DNA of 64,000 bases, taken from contig QAOA01001288.1 in the NCBI GenBank assembly GCA_003255065.1, forward strand, positions 200,407-264,406. Direction: 5' to 3'. This stretch comes from Cercis canadensis. Taxonomy: Eukaryota; Streptophyta; Magnoliopsida; Fabales; Fabaceae. Under the pieces are notes generated by a model. It saw only the letters and a list, made by a program, of their open reading frames with translations, was not told where the DNA came from and ran no database searches. Below are positions 11,774 to 23,199 of this stretch, one piece after another (within the stretch, counting starts at the first letter, position 1; the number at the start of each line of letters is the position of its first letter). Made by a program: the position numbers and the translations under genes.

Positions 11774-13735
11774 ATGTTTTCCTTTCTTTCCCGTATCACC
11801 TCTGCACGTTCTTCCTTCTTCCTCAGTGAGTGCTTGTTCGTGCTCCATTGCCTGCCAATCTATAAAGCTAGGTTGTTAACTACCAGAGTCATGGATAGAA
11901 GAAAGGCAAGTAAGAGATTGAAAGCTCAGTTCAAGGAAAAGGCTGTAGCGGATTCCTCTCCTGAGAAACCAATCCAAGTGGAAGATTCATCTTCTTCAGA
12001 GGAGCTAGAAGACCTTGAACCGATAATTCATAGAGCTAGGCAATTTTCTTCTCGGTCTGACAAAGGGAAAGGTAGAATGCCTTCTCCTCCTCCTTCCCTT
12101 ATTCTAGAACCTATCTTTGAACCCTTGCTCCCATGGCTTCTCCTCGAAGCTCCATCCTCTGCTTCTCCCTCAGCCACTCCTCCCTTATCTCCCGTTCCTT
12201 CTCCTACCTCTGTATCAAAACCCTCTCCATCACCATCTCATCCATCTTCACCCACTGACATTCCGCAACCATCAGAATCCTCACCCATTCTTGATCCACT
12301 AGTTGTCTCTCCTCAAATACCATCTTCCTCCAATGTACCTGAGCCAGCACCTGCATCCAACCCTACAGAGCCTCCTCCTAAACCCAAAAGAAGGAAAATG
12401 CTAGCAAGAAAAATAGCATTTATGCCAAAAACAAGACTAAAAGTCTCTTCCCCTCGAGCCAAGGTAACTACCCCACTAGCCTCATCATCCTCTCCTAAGG
12501 CTAAATCTCATGCCTCCTATAGTAAAGCATCAACCTCTAGAGGTAAAGGGTCTAAAACCAGAACTGCTCCTTCAAAATCCACCAAAAGTCCTCCTTAAAA
12601 AAGGGCCTCTGATAAAGACTTTTCTGATAAGAGTCCTGCTGATAAAAGAGCATCCAAGAGTACTACCGAGAGTACTTCAACTGAGCAGGATGCCAATGTA
12701 TTCGAGAGTGCTACTACTGAGGAAAATTTCCTCAAGCTCTATGACAAGCGAACAATTGCACCAGGATGCATTGTGGAATGGGACTCTGTCTCTGATGCAA
12801 CAAAGTCCATAGAAGAAGTATTTGCTGTCATGGGGTGGTCCAACATGCTCAAAATTGATGAACCAATCTTTCCTAAGGTAATAAGACTCTTCTATGCACA
12901 TCTGCAGCCTCTCAAAGGCTCATATTCTAGTACTATTTATCTAAAGTCTTATGTTGCTGGGGTGGAAATGGTTATCTCTGAGCGTGTGTTAGCTAGTGTT
13001 CTTAAGTTGCTTGTTAAATGGGATGACAGGTTTGTGCAAAAAGTGTGGCCCTCAAAACTGATTTCTTTTGATGATGCTATGACATCTATTTGTGATTATC
13101 CTGATCAAAGAGGGAAGGGCAGACCTCCCTCCATTCACTGTTTTAATTCCATAACCAGAACTCTTGCCAAAGTTATTACTTCTTACCTCTTACCGAGAAT
13201 AGGCATCCATAGTGAATTCACTACCCCTAACCTTTATCTGTTATATCATATGAAGAATCAACTACCTTTGAATTTGCCTAGATTAATCTTAAGTATAATG
13301 ACTGCTTTTGTAAAAGGGACAAGGACTAAAACTAGTCTTCCCTATGGTATGCTGATTATCAAATTGTGCAAGTATTTTAAGGTTAATCTATCAAAGTTCG
13401 ATTTTGAACCCTTTCCTACCAAATTGGTCCTAAAAAGACCAATTCATGCTACCTTTTCCTCACCTGATCCTTCCCCAACTCCATCCTCTGCCAAAGGAAA
13501 GAAACCTACAATATCAACTAGTTCTCCCTCTGTCAAGACAAAAAGGCATGTTGCAAAGCCTTCAACCAATCCTAAACCTTCTAAGAAGGCCAAGAAGCAA
13601 ATTCCTCCACCTCAACCATTTGAAGAAGTTGATCATGTAGAGTGGGTGGCTTTAGTTAATCCAAAGGAGCTAGCAAATCAAATTGGCAGGCGCCTAAATT
13701 TCTTTCAGAATTTGGTTTTTAACTCTAATGCTTAG
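11774..13735 (+). pseudogene. Envelope-like (env-like) region of the SIRE-type element
   Basis: Two large open stretches lie downstream of pol. The first (11774-12598) is a Pro/Ser-rich, basic low-complexity segment. The second (12773-13735) holds a globular region (YDKRTIAPGCIVEWDSVS, then KVIRLFYAHLQ, VISERVLASVLKL), a Ser/Pro/Lys-rich linker, and a short tail. This is the arrangement of the extra ORF that SIRE-lineage elements carry between pol and the 3' LTR, often called envelope-like. No clear signal peptide or membrane helix is visible in the second stretch, so an envelope role is not supported by the sequence itself. Broken once or twice. Confidence 0.7.
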
Positions 13736-14247
13736 TTGGCAACTATGGAAAAGGATATGGCAGTCATCAAAGCTCAATTGGCAATGCTCATTGCATCTCA
13801 GCAATCCTCTTCTTCTGATTAAATTATCTGTCTCTTCAATAAACTTTTGAAATTTTTTTAGATGTACATGTAGCATAGGAGGATATTGCTTTTCAGCTTA
13901 TTGTTTTTGCTGTCATACATGCATCATACATCTTGACATTGATTGTCTAATTGTGAACTATTTTGATATGTTAATGCTCCATTTTGGTTGTTATATTGAT
14001 GATCCTTTTACTGCTCTGATATGTCTGGTTGGTTACCCCTATTTTTGATAATACTAAAGGGGGAGAAATTATGTGAACTAGTCTGTTTGAACTGCTTAGT
14101 ATAATTTCTTGAATTTGAAGAGATCTCTTGCAAAAACTCCCTCCTGCTATCTAGTTCTAGAAAACTAGTTCTTAAGTTCTAGTTAGCATATACTCAGGGG
14201 GAGATTTTCTCAAATACATTTTTGTCATAATAAAAAAAATGGGAGAT
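13736..14247 (+). other. Untranslated region and PPT before the copia 3' LTR
   Basis: No gene. Three purine runs occur: AAAGGGGGAGAAATT near 14055, CAGGGGGAGATT near 14194 and AAAATGGGAGAT ending at 14247. The last abuts the LTR and is the likely PPT; the others may be older or auxiliary tracts. Confidence 0.6.
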
Positions 14248-15346
14248 TGTTAGTCCCACAAGTCTCTAGTCCTGTTTTGATGATAACAAAATGTCTTGTT
14301 ATTTCTAATATGTGTTGTTTTTCTCTAAGATCTTATTTAGAACATATTTGAAAAGAAGCCTTGAAGAACTAGTTCTTGCATCTATGATCAAGTTCCATTG
14401 TCCAATGAGAGCTTCAAAATTTGTTGATGTGGACAAAGCTTGTCGAGGACTCTCCAGCCAAATTTAGCCTTTTTACAAACTAACTAAGAGTTGTGTTAGT
14501 TGAGAATGGAAAGTTCCCTCTTGAAGTGACTTTTGCAAGGTCCTTGTTTCAAGGAAAAGATTATCTACTTTTCTTACACCAAGTAAGACTTTTATGGAAC
14601 AAAAGGACAAAAGTTTCTTTGATTGATTGACAGTGTGTCAGCCGGTTGGTGGCTCCTCTTTTGCCTCCCTCTTTGTCTTTCACGTGCACAAGAAAGGAAA
14701 TAAAGCAAGGAAACTTCTAAGGCTTCAAAAATGCATGAAGTGAAGAGAGAAGAATATATTTTCGAGAGAGAAGGAAACCATTGTTGAGAGCTTTGCTCTT
14801 CTTCTTCTTCCTCTTGGTCATTTCCTCATGCTTCAAGATTTTCATTGTATAATATCCACTCTAAAAGAGAGTTTTCTTCTTTGGGACTACACTAAAACAC
14901 TTGGGTTTTGTATTTGGATTTCTATGGAAGAAATCCATGAGAGTGATCTCTAGTGAGATAGAGAGAGAAAGTTCATGGTTAGCTTGAAAAACAAAAACCA
15001 TGGTTGTAAAGCTTGAAGAAACTTAGAAAAATAAACTTGAAGAGAAGCTTGAAGAATAGTAGAATCCCATGTTATGGGAGAAGTTGATGTAGGCATGTTT
15101 AGCCGAACTACTATAAAATCTCTTGTAGATTTTCTTCTTCTTCATCTCTGATTCTCTGGATAATTTTCTATTTTGTTCTATTTGATTTGTTAAGTTATTT
15201 CACTGTGTTCAAATCTGGTATTTGTTAAAGAACTAGTTCTTAAACAAATATGTGATTTGAATTTGTCTTTTTACGAACATTTTTAACAATTCTTATTCAC
15301 CTCCCCCCCCCCCTCTCTAGGAATAGACTCTGCAACTCTCACTAGC
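14248..15346 (+). repeat. 3' LTR of the SIRE-like copia element
   Basis: Starts TGTTAGTCCCACAAG immediately after a purine tract and contains TTTTGATGATAACAAAATG, common near the start of SIRE-type LTRs. Near its end it has a C-run (CACCTCCCCCCC), also seen in this lineage. The outer end is placed at CTCTCACTAGCA (15346). With no second LTR or visible target duplication, the right border is uncertain by some tens of bases. Confidence 0.7.
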
Positions 15347-16450
15347 AAATATGATTATTCAATCTAGGACAAATAACTCAAACAAACATTCTAAAGGCAA
15401 ATAAAACAAACAAAAATCATCAACATAACTTTGAGGGAAATTAAACCAGCTACCAAAAATAACAACAAAACAACCTCACATGCAAGAAATTTCAAAAAGT
15501 GTAATACAAACTCTGCCGGCAGGATTTAGCACATGAATAGCTTTTTTCTTATAAAAAAATTGAAATGCCCAAAAATCCTGAGCCTTCATATTTTCCAAAA
15601 CATTCAAAGGGACATAACAAAGGATACCATAAAGAATCTATTCAAGAACAAATAAACACAATTCTTTAGAAATTGGTACATGACAAATAGAATTTGATTT
15701 AAAATCAGGGCAATATATTGAATAATCAGTCAAACCAAGCCTTAAATGCAACATATATTTGCCACCACAAATAGAATGAATAAGACAAAGAATGAAGTGC
15801 AACCATAACTATAGAGTCGAGAATTTGTGCAATCACAAACCCAAAAAATTGACAAAAGCCACAACCAGATCAAAACCTTGTAATTTTAAGCATAAATCGA
15901 TTAACCATAGCTAAGAACTCAGAATATTTAACCGATATCCATCAAATATCACCATATCAATCAATAATAAACATAATCCATCAGAGTCTCCAGAGAACAA
16001 CAAAAGAAATTAACTATTCCAGGCCTTTCATGAAGAAAGACAACGAGAACTCAAAAACCAAAAATAAAATTTCCTGGAACCCCAAAATCAAAGACAACAA
16101 ATAATCCATGGGAATGAAGAGGAGTCATACTGTCTCCTGCTCCTACAATGACAAACTATCTCTACGAGGGTGAGAAGCTTGAATTGGCACTTGAGAGATG
16201 AAGAGGAAGTAGGGTTTTAGGAGTGGGCAATCCAATCAACAAAGAGATTGAGGGAGAGAGAGAGAGGGACAAAGTGAGATTGAGAGAGGTGTGCTAGTGG
16301 TGATGGTGGACCAGTGGCGGTGGCTCTACTACCATCGGTATGAGACTCGAAAGAGAGGGATGGAGGGAGATGCGAGAGAAAAGGGGATAGAGCAAAGGAC
16401 GAGGGAGAGGAGAAGAGGTAGAACTCAAGGATTTCAAAACCAAATTGGGT
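15347..16450 (-). other. AT-rich stretch, probably internal part of the CACTA fragment ending at 16695
   Basis: No gene recognised. Read on the minus strand it would follow the 5' terminus of the CACTA element. A pyrimidine-rich open frame (16217-16534) is low complexity (PSPLAHLSQSHF) and not convincing as a protein. The boundary to the copia LTR is approximate. Confidence 0.35.
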
Positions 16451-16695
16451 GATTTTTTTTGTTTGTTCTACAAAGAAGTTCTCACAGTATTTTACCGTGA
16501 GAATAACTATTTGTACTTTTTTTTGTTTTCTCATAGTCTAAACACTATGAGAATCATTAGCAGACACGTTTCTCATGGATTTCTCATGCCTCTTAGTCCC
16601 GTAAGAAATTAGTTAAATTTAAAACCATGAGAATTTCTCACGGAATAGTGTTCTGTGAGAAATTTCCTTGAGAATGTAACTGTTTTCTTATAGTG
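16451..16695 (-). mobile_element. CACTA element terminus with TCTCAYGG-type subterminal repeats
   Basis: Ends GTTTTCTTATAGTG, the inverse of CACTATAAGAAAAC, one base off the usual CACTACAAGAAAA end. The last 200 bp hold many direct and inverted copies of TTCTCACGG/CCGTGAGAA-like units. These are the repeats of the CACTA at 49282-53728, not the TTCCAACGG subfamily. Only this end is visible, and the fragment continues an unknown distance into 15347-16450. Confidence 0.7.
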
Positions 16696-16749
16696 ATCTA
16701 CCTTGCCATAAGCAACCAAACGGTGAGCTTAGCTCTCATCTGCAAATAG

Positions 16750-18960
16750 GAAAAACTCAATTCCTTATTTACTACGCTAGCCAAGCCCTCCAACAGTTAG
16801 AACTCATATACCACAAGATAAAAAAAAAAAAACTTGCATATGCCTTACTTCTCTCAGCCCGCCGACTAAGGCCCTACTTTGAGAACCACCAAATAACAGT
16901 CTGAACTAACCAACCTTTAAGGCAGGTACTCCAAAAATCCAACTTGGTTGGGCGCATGCTCGGCTAGATAGTAGAACTCTCCGAGCACAGCCTTTCCTAA
17001 ACTTGATGACCAATCAAAGCTCAGGCTCTAGCCGACTTTATGGCAGAGCTCACAAAAGTTGGTGGCCAAGAACCAAAGGAACAAACTGACTTAACACTCT
17101 CAGTAGATGGATCTTCAAACACCAAAGTGGTAGAGCAGGAATAATCGTGGAAGGACTAGAAGTGATAGTCATTGTGCAGTCTCTTCAGTTCAAATTCCTG
17201 ACATCCAACAATCAAGCAGAGTACGAAGCACTTATCGCTGGCCTCCACCTTGCTTTAAAACTTGGTGCTCAAAAGCTAAAGGTGCTAAGTGACTCCCAAT
17301 TTGTAACTAGTCAAATGAATGGAGATCACCAAGTAAAAGAGCCACAAATGGCCAGATACCTTAGGAAAGTGAAAATTTTGGTAACTAACCTCAAACAATT
17401 CCAGATCCACCACATACCAATAAATGAAACCTCCTCTCCAAACTCGCCAGTAGTAAAAGCCCTGAAAACAACTAAATGATGATCTAGGAAACACTTCAAC
17501 CCTAGCATCAAACTTGAAAACATAAATAACATAGAAAATGAACCCCCAACATGGATCACCCCAATCATACAATACTTAAAGACAGGAAACCTACAGACCA
17601 ACAAGACCGCAACTTAAAAACTACAATGAACATGTAGCATTTACTACTTGGAAGGAGAAACCCTGTATAAGAGCGGATACTACACCCTGCTCCAGAATTG
17701 CCTCACATTAGACTAGTCATAGTACTTCTTACAAGAAATCCATGAAGGGATATGTGGTCATCATATCGATGCTCAATCCCTCGCGGCAAAGACCCTCTGT
17801 GCTAGGTACTACTAGCTGACCTTAAAAGCTAACATTGCCAACCTTGTGAAAAAATATGATAAATGTNACCACTGATAATTAATTTTCGTTAATCACTTAA
17901 ACCAAACTCAACCCCCTCTGTTTACATGCTTTTCTATATGATTCACTAAATAGAACAATCCTTAGGTTCGACTTAGGGCTGTCCTATGCTGCAAAAAGCT
18001 AGGTAACCGACCTAAACTTAATTAATTTGAGGAGCCTCGGCAGGTCATCAAATGTCAACAATTCCCATACAATCACTTAGCACCACCTAACGACCTATTC
18101 ATGACAATTGAGCCTTGATTATTCTACAGATGGGAACTAGACCCCTTAGGTCCTTTTACAAGTGCGGCAGGGCATAAGAAACTTTTTATAGTCGCAATAG
18201 ATTATTTTTTGAAATGGATAGAGGTCGAACCCTTAGCCAACATAAGTGCAAAGCAAACTAAAAAATTTGTCTAAACTTTCATTGTTTGTAGGTTCAAGAT
18301 CCCACACACAATAATGACTGACAATTGAACCCAGTTCACAAATACTAGGTTTAGACAATTTTGGCCCGACCTCTAAATCCGGCTAAACTTCATGTTGATA
18401 AAGCATCCCCAAGCCAATGGCCAAGCAGAAGCGGCAAACATAATAATTCTTGAAGGAATAAAGAAGAGGATAGATCAAACTAAGAGCAAATGGATTGAGG
18501 AGCTCCCATGGGTACTATGGTCATACAAGACAACTCCCCAAACTTCTACTGGAGAATCACTTTACAAGTTAACTTACGGAGCAAGGGCAATGATTCCAGT
18601 GGACGTTGGTGAAATAAACTAGAGAAGCCAGCACCGTGAAGCTAAAGAAAACTAAGAACAAATGCAGATAAGCTTAGACCTGCTAGAAGAAGAAAGAGAA
18701 AAAGTGTGGCTCGAAAATTATGGCATAAAAACAAAGAATTGCCAGATATTACAATGTCAAAGTTAGACCCATAGAGTTCTAGCAAGAGGACCTCGTTCTG
18801 AGAAGGGCAGACATCGCTAAAAAATACCTGGACAAGGGAAAGCTAGCACTGAATTTGGAAGGCCCCTACCTCGTCCAAGAAGTATTGGGAAAGGGAGCAT
18901 ACAAGCTTGTAACCATGGAGAGAAACCAAGTCCTCAGGACTTGGAATACATTATATGTGA
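16750..18960 (+). pseudogene. Tat pol remnant: dual RNase H and integrase
   Basis: Visible pieces include PTLQLSARRLRPYF-like gypsy RNase H sequence, the second RNase H with SNNQAEYEALIAGLHLALKL (17200 onward), and integrase ending with HPQANGQAEAANIIILEGIK, ELPWVLWSYKTTPQTSTGES and LTYGARAMIPVDVGEI (18392-18620). The pol tail GPYLVQEVLGKGAYKLVTME is near 18865. Two RNase H domains in tandem is a hallmark of the Tat lineage. Fossil, broken in many places. Confidence 0.85.
17867..18050 (+). repeat. Athila solo-type LTR, mostly hidden by an assembly gap
   Basis: The last roughly 180 bp of the Athila LTR family (ending GAGCCTCGGCAGGTCATCA) follow an N at 17867. AATGT stands on both sides (17862-17866 and 18051-18055), a perfect 5-bp target duplication. 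A whole LTR, or a whole element, was therefore inserted here and the assembly shows only its end. The target is the integrase region of the old Tat copy. Confidence 0.85.
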
Positions 18961-19614
18961 GAATCTATGAAACTGAATGAAGCATGCCATTCTACAGCAC
19001 CAAAGTACCTGAACCTAAAAATCAAAAGGTCGATGCCCCCAAAAAGACCAATGTCATTCAAGCTAGTAAAAATCAAGCTTAACCTTCAAAGGAAGGAAAA
19101 TCAAAGGGCCAATGTCCCCAAAAGGACCAATGACCTTCAAGCTAGTAAAAACCAAGCTCAATCTTCAAAGGAAGGAAAACCAAAAGGCCACCCCCCCCCC
19201 CCAAAAAAAAGGATTAGTCCTAAAAATTGAGCTTAACCCCAAAGCTCGATAAACCCAAATCTTAACATTAAAAGTTAATGCTAACCGAAATTAAAATCCT
19301 ATGAGCATTCGGTAAACTTAAAAAACCATGCTCAATAATGCAAGCAGCATACACAAATAAGGAAACTACACCTAAGCTCGACAAACTGAGCCCAACAACT
19401 AGTCAAAATATAACCACAAAATATCAAAGCCATTCAACAAATAAAACTCTCTAAATTAAGAATATCGAACCTAACAACTTGTAAATTAAATTGCAAAAGC
19501 CAAACGAAATAAATTGAAGGCCCTTCAAATTAATAGGACATAACAATGTCAAGTTATAAATTTAACAAGATAAAAAGGAACGAATAAACATAAAAACAAA
19601 AAAAAAAATTCAAT
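18961..19614 (+). other. Tat spacer between pol and antisense ORF, with short repeats
   Basis: No gene. Contains repeated units built on AAAGGACCAATGTCCTTCAA (19020-19200), the counterpart of the three tandem units at 43425-43610 in the young Tat element. AT-rich filler follows to 19614. Confidence 0.65.
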
Positions 19615-21795
19615 CCAGCTTAACATCTCTGTCTGGACCATACACCACCGCATCCTGGCCAGCCCTGCCCTTACTGCCCTTAGAGGCTAAGTTCATATCC
19701 ACGCCAGAATCCTCAATCTCAAAAGGTTTGTTCGGCTCAGCGTACCCCGCCACCTTGGGATCCATTAAATGATCATCCTTCACTTGCTTGAAATAATTGA
19801 GGTCGGCATCACTGAGTTCAAGAAATTACAAGCAAGCTTGATCGTGGTAGAGATCGAAGCCCTTCCGAAGGTTAGTCAGGTAATTGTCTACAATCTTGTC
19901 CTCTGTCCGAGTTCAGAGTCTTTCTTTTTATAAACGTGCCCATTCTTGCTTGCGGGCCAATTGCTCCTACAACCTCACCTCCCACTCTTTTGCAACATGG
20001 GCAAGCTCAAAAATCACCCCCTAAGCTCTCTTTTGTTCAGCCAACTCTTCCCTGGTCCGCCTCAGCTCCTCTTCATCGTTCCATAGCTTATGGCACACAC
20101 TACTAGCCTTTCCAGCCTTTGATGCACTTCCCTTACTACTGCCATCCCTCGAGCTACGTTAGCAACTAAGTACCGACCAATAGTTGAATCGAGGCCACAT
20201 GAAGCTTTTTCTCATCACAAGCCAGGGTTAGATACTTGTACACCACAACACCCGAACAAAGCTACGTATTCCACAAGGAAATGCTAGGATGCCTTAGGTC
20301 CTCAGCGACCTCAACAAAGAAGTAGTGAGGGAACCCGATGTCAGGGTCAAATAAGCTACTAGGACCAGAAATTGACCTTGGAACTTCAATGCTTGGCTAG
20401 AACACTCGTTAGTTTTCTGCCTCTTTGCCCCAACCTTATCCTTCATCTTGGTCGGTGTAGCACTTACACCCCCAAAGCCAGAAGGCTGACCTAGAATGAC
20501 CTCTTCAACTAGGACAATAGTAATAGGCTGGCCGGAATCACCCCTTCTCGGCAGCATCCTTTTTCTTCTGCTGCTAGGCCAATCGAGATAACTTTTGCAT
20601 CTCCTCTTCATATACATATCCCTTTGAAAAAGAAAACAAGTCAATGAGCACATTAACCAACTAGTAAACAAACGAGCTAAAAACAAAATAAAGCACCACC
20701 CCAAGCACCTACCTATCAAGTCCTTTGCCTTGAACCAAACCTTCATAGATTTGTCATAGGTAAATTGGCTAAGCCTATCTATAATCAACCTCACCTCCTC
20801 GTCATACTCGTGGAAAGGCCTAGGTCAGACCTTGTTGAAGTGTTGGCACCACTTCAAAGGAAACCGAGGACAGTCGATTTCATCCAAAAAGAAGGCTCGA
20901 CCATAATCCATCGGCATGGTGACCCTAAAAAATTGGTCTTTCTAGGCCTCAACAAAGTCTTTAGCCGACTTCATAAGCGACAAATGAGGATGGGCAGCTA
21001 CATACATATACCCCTTAGCAGTCCTCATTTACATCTTTCAAAGGAAAAAAAATAAAAAATAAAAAGTACATCTACCCGAGTACTAACCCCTAGCAACTGG
21101 AACATAAGCTGGAAACCTTGAAGGAACCCCCACCATTTGTGTGCAACTGAGTCGGTGCAGTGTTGATGACTTGGAAGAACTGCATATCAAAATCAGAAAG
21201 TGGGAGAGAAGCACTGACCTTATAAATGAAGTATAAATTGAAGGTGAAAAATCTATTCCCCTTACAAACCTTACAGATCGGGGCCTACTTCGGAAAAGCC
21301 TCAAAACCAAAAGGACAAGTATCCTAGTGAACATCACTAAAATACCGCTTTATGGCCTTCACATGCTTAGCTTGGTAGCAGGAGCCCTCAACCCACACCT
21401 TCTCACTTATCCACCAAGGGTCAGGGACATTAGCCTCCTAAGAACCCTTATGGTCAAAATTACCAACCTCTTGAATTCCCCCCCCCTCTGCCGGCCGAAC
21501 AAACCGACCTCCTCATCAATTGGCTCACTGATTGGACACATCTCAAAAGGAGAACTATATGAGCCCAGATAATCTAACCTCGACCTCTGGGAACCTTCAA
21601 TTAGATCTATTTGAACTTGAAACTTTGGCTAGATGGTCAGTCTGAGCTTTGCCCGAATATGGTGAACACTGGACATTTAAGCTTTAACCTCGACTAACTC
21701 GGCCCACCAATCCCTAATTGGAGTGGGACGTGATAACTTCTAGTCTTCACGCTACCACCATTTGAACTACTAGTGCTAGAAACAGAAAACATATT
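19615..21795 (-). pseudogene. Tat antisense ORF (putative gypsy-type, PF04195-like), decayed
   Basis: Minus-strand remnants correspond in order to the antisense ORF at 44070-46107: an N-terminal Ser-rich start near 21790 (MFSVSSTSSS), the middle domain around 20700-21300 and a C-terminal basic/coiled-coil segment (20294-20500 and below). Shared landmarks include KAKDLIGR at an exon start. Lying opposite to pol, this gene is a known extra of the Tat/Retand group with no established function. Heavily broken. Confidence 0.75.
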
Positions 21796-22229
21796 GCCTT
21801 ATGTTGAATCTCCAAGCCACATATTGTAGTAACAAAGATCAATGTTCACAAAAGTCAAAACACTGAAAATCCAGGACTATGAGTTATAAAGGTTCCCTAT
21901 TTTCATGTCATCAAAACACTAATGCTTCTAATATTATTTTTTAGTCTCGTACAGTTAAGAATAAACTAGCTAGTGTGCTTTTAATATCCTATTGTTGCAG
22001 ACACTTTACAATCCATAACCGTTAAACACATGCCTAAGTCACCACTCTAAATGGGGTGGTACTATCAATATAACATGCAATGTTGACCATAGCAATCAGA
22101 AAGACATTACTCATTACCACACTAACAAAATGATGTCTCCACAAACACTTTCCATACTGAAAGGTACCACATTAAATGAAATTTTAATCTTATTTTTTAA
22201 AACAAACGAAAGAGAAAGAAAAAACATAC
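21796..22229 (-). other. Probable intron 2 of the eL34 gene, truncated by the old Tat fragment
   Basis: Follows the exon 2 donor GTATGT on the minus strand. AT-rich, no ORF, and no trace of eL34 exon 3. The lower limit is where Tat antisense-ORF similarity begins. Confidence 0.5.
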
Positions 22230-22937
22230 CCCCTGAATCCTCTTTCCAGTGACAGGGCACTTAGGTCCATTCGCCCTCTTCCTAGTGGTCAGATATACGA
22301 GCTTCCCACCTACATAAACAGACATTGAACAAAATGCCTATGAGAACATAACTGAATAATATAGCACCATAATGGATGAAAATCACAAATCGAGTAGCTT
22401 CATAAATGAATCAAAATTATGACCCAGTTGGGAGAAGAGAGGAAGAGAGGGGTGGGTTTACTAGGGGTTTTAACAACCCTGTGTTGGTTGGATTTGGTTG
22501 CATAGCTATACCGCTTGCGATATGTGAGACGCTGCACCATTTTCGATTAGGTTTAGCTATCTAAGCTCTACGTCTGCGCATTNCCCCCTGAATCCTCTTT
22601 CCAGTGACAGGGCACTTAGGTCCATTCGCCCTCTTCCTAGTGGTCAGATATACGAGCTTCCCACCTACACAAACAAACATTGAACAAAATGCCTATGAGA
22701 ACATAACCGAATAATATAGCACCATAATGGATCAAAATCACAAATCGAGTAGCTTCATAAATGAATCAAAATTATGACCCAGTTGGGAGAAGAGAGGAAG
22801 AGAGGGGTGGGTTTACTAGGGGTTTTAACAACCCTGTGTTGGTTGGATTTGGTTGCATAGCTATACCGCTTGCGATATGTGAGACGCTGCACCATTTTCG
22901 ATTAGGTTTAGCTATCTAAGCTCTACGTCTGCGCATT
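22229..22937. repeat. 354-bp direct duplication around a single N (assembly artefact)
   Basis: 22229-22582 and 22584-22937 are the same 354 bp with a handful of single-base differences, separated by one N at 22583. The outer flanks (intron 2 on one side, promoter on the other) are present once each. That is what two overlapping contigs or haplotypes placed end to end would give. Confidence 0.85.
22230..22895 (-). CDS. RPL34: 60S ribosomal protein L34 (eL34), exons 1 and 2 only, shown twice in the assembly
   Basis: Minus strand. Exon 1 (22817-22895, 79 nt) encodes [20 protein letters not shown] then RVVKTP. Exon 2 (22585-22664; duplicate 22230-22309, 80 nt) encodes [20 protein letters not shown] then GKRIQG. 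This is the conserved N-terminal half of eukaryotic eL34, a large-subunit ribosomal protein of about 120 residues. Introns have GT-AG borders (donor GTAAAC after exon 1, acceptor TGTAG before exon 2, donor GTATGT after exon 2), and phase is kept across the join. The tandem second copy (exon 1 again at 22462-22540) looks like an assembly duplication around the N at 22583. Exon 3 (about 65 residues) is absent: intron 2 runs into the decayed Tat element. Exons 1-2 are uncorrupted, so this is either a host gene whose 3' end was displaced or a 5' gene fragment. A functional protein is not expected from what is visible. Confidence 0.88.
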
Positions 22938-23012
22938 TTTTCCTTAGGGTTTTTCACGAGAAGGAACTTGCAGAGAAGACACCCAATGTCTCACTCAGAG
23001 ATATAAAAGGGT
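22938..23012 (-). promoter_or_regulatory. eL34 5' leader/promoter with telo-box
   Basis: On the minus strand AAAAACCCTAA (22944-22954) lies about 50 bp before the ATG. The telo-box AAACCCTA is a common element of plant ribosomal-protein promoters and leaders. A TATA-like run (TTTTATATC, 23001-23009) lies further upstream. Both fit a genuine ribosomal-protein promoter kept with exons 1-2. Confidence 0.6.
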
Positions 23013-23199
23013 TCAAGTATTTTGGGAAAAGAAGCTGCTGCCACAGGGAATGAGTTATAGGAGGGGGAGGGAAGAGTGAAATGGAGAACGACATTGTGTA
23101 AGGAGGTGGAGGTGGAGGAAATAAAAAGGAGAAAGAAGAAGATTGGAGAATATATTTTGAAGGATTCGTCATTCAAAAATCCCTTAAATGGTGAGTTTT

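Larger units (their letters stand above)
7159..15346 (+). mobile_element. SIRE-like Ty1/copia element with envelope-like region, 5' part missing
   Basis: Order on the plus strand: protease/GAG-pre-integrase region, integrase, (nested hAT), reverse transcriptase, RNase H, an envelope-like region, PPT and 3' LTR. The Ty1/copia order (integrase before RT) is clear, and the extra coding region after pol plus a roughly 1.1 kb LTR is typical of the SIRE/Maximus lineage. The 5' LTR, leader and gag are not in the window; the copy starts at 7159, directly after the CACTA terminus. Pol is broken in roughly eight places. Without a second LTR, its age cannot be judged from LTR divergence. Confidence 0.88.
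16700..21795 (+). mobile_element. Old, decayed Tat-lineage Ty3/gypsy element (internal part)
   Basis: Co-linear with 41340-46107 of the younger Tat element: RNase H (about 16750-17070), the second archaeal-type RNase H (17090-17480), integrase (17620-18960), a spacer with repeated CAATGTCC/AAAGGACC units (19020-19200), and the antisense ORF on the minus strand (19615-21795). No LTRs, gag or RT remain. Heavily broken (well over ten places), so much older than the 36166 copy. An Athila LTR lies inside the integrase region (17867-18050). Confidence 0.85.

Noticed and set aside
15490-15530. GC-rich TCTGCCGGCAGGA as a possible terminator hairpin
   Set aside because: A single short palindrome in AT-rich DNA without a gene next to it.
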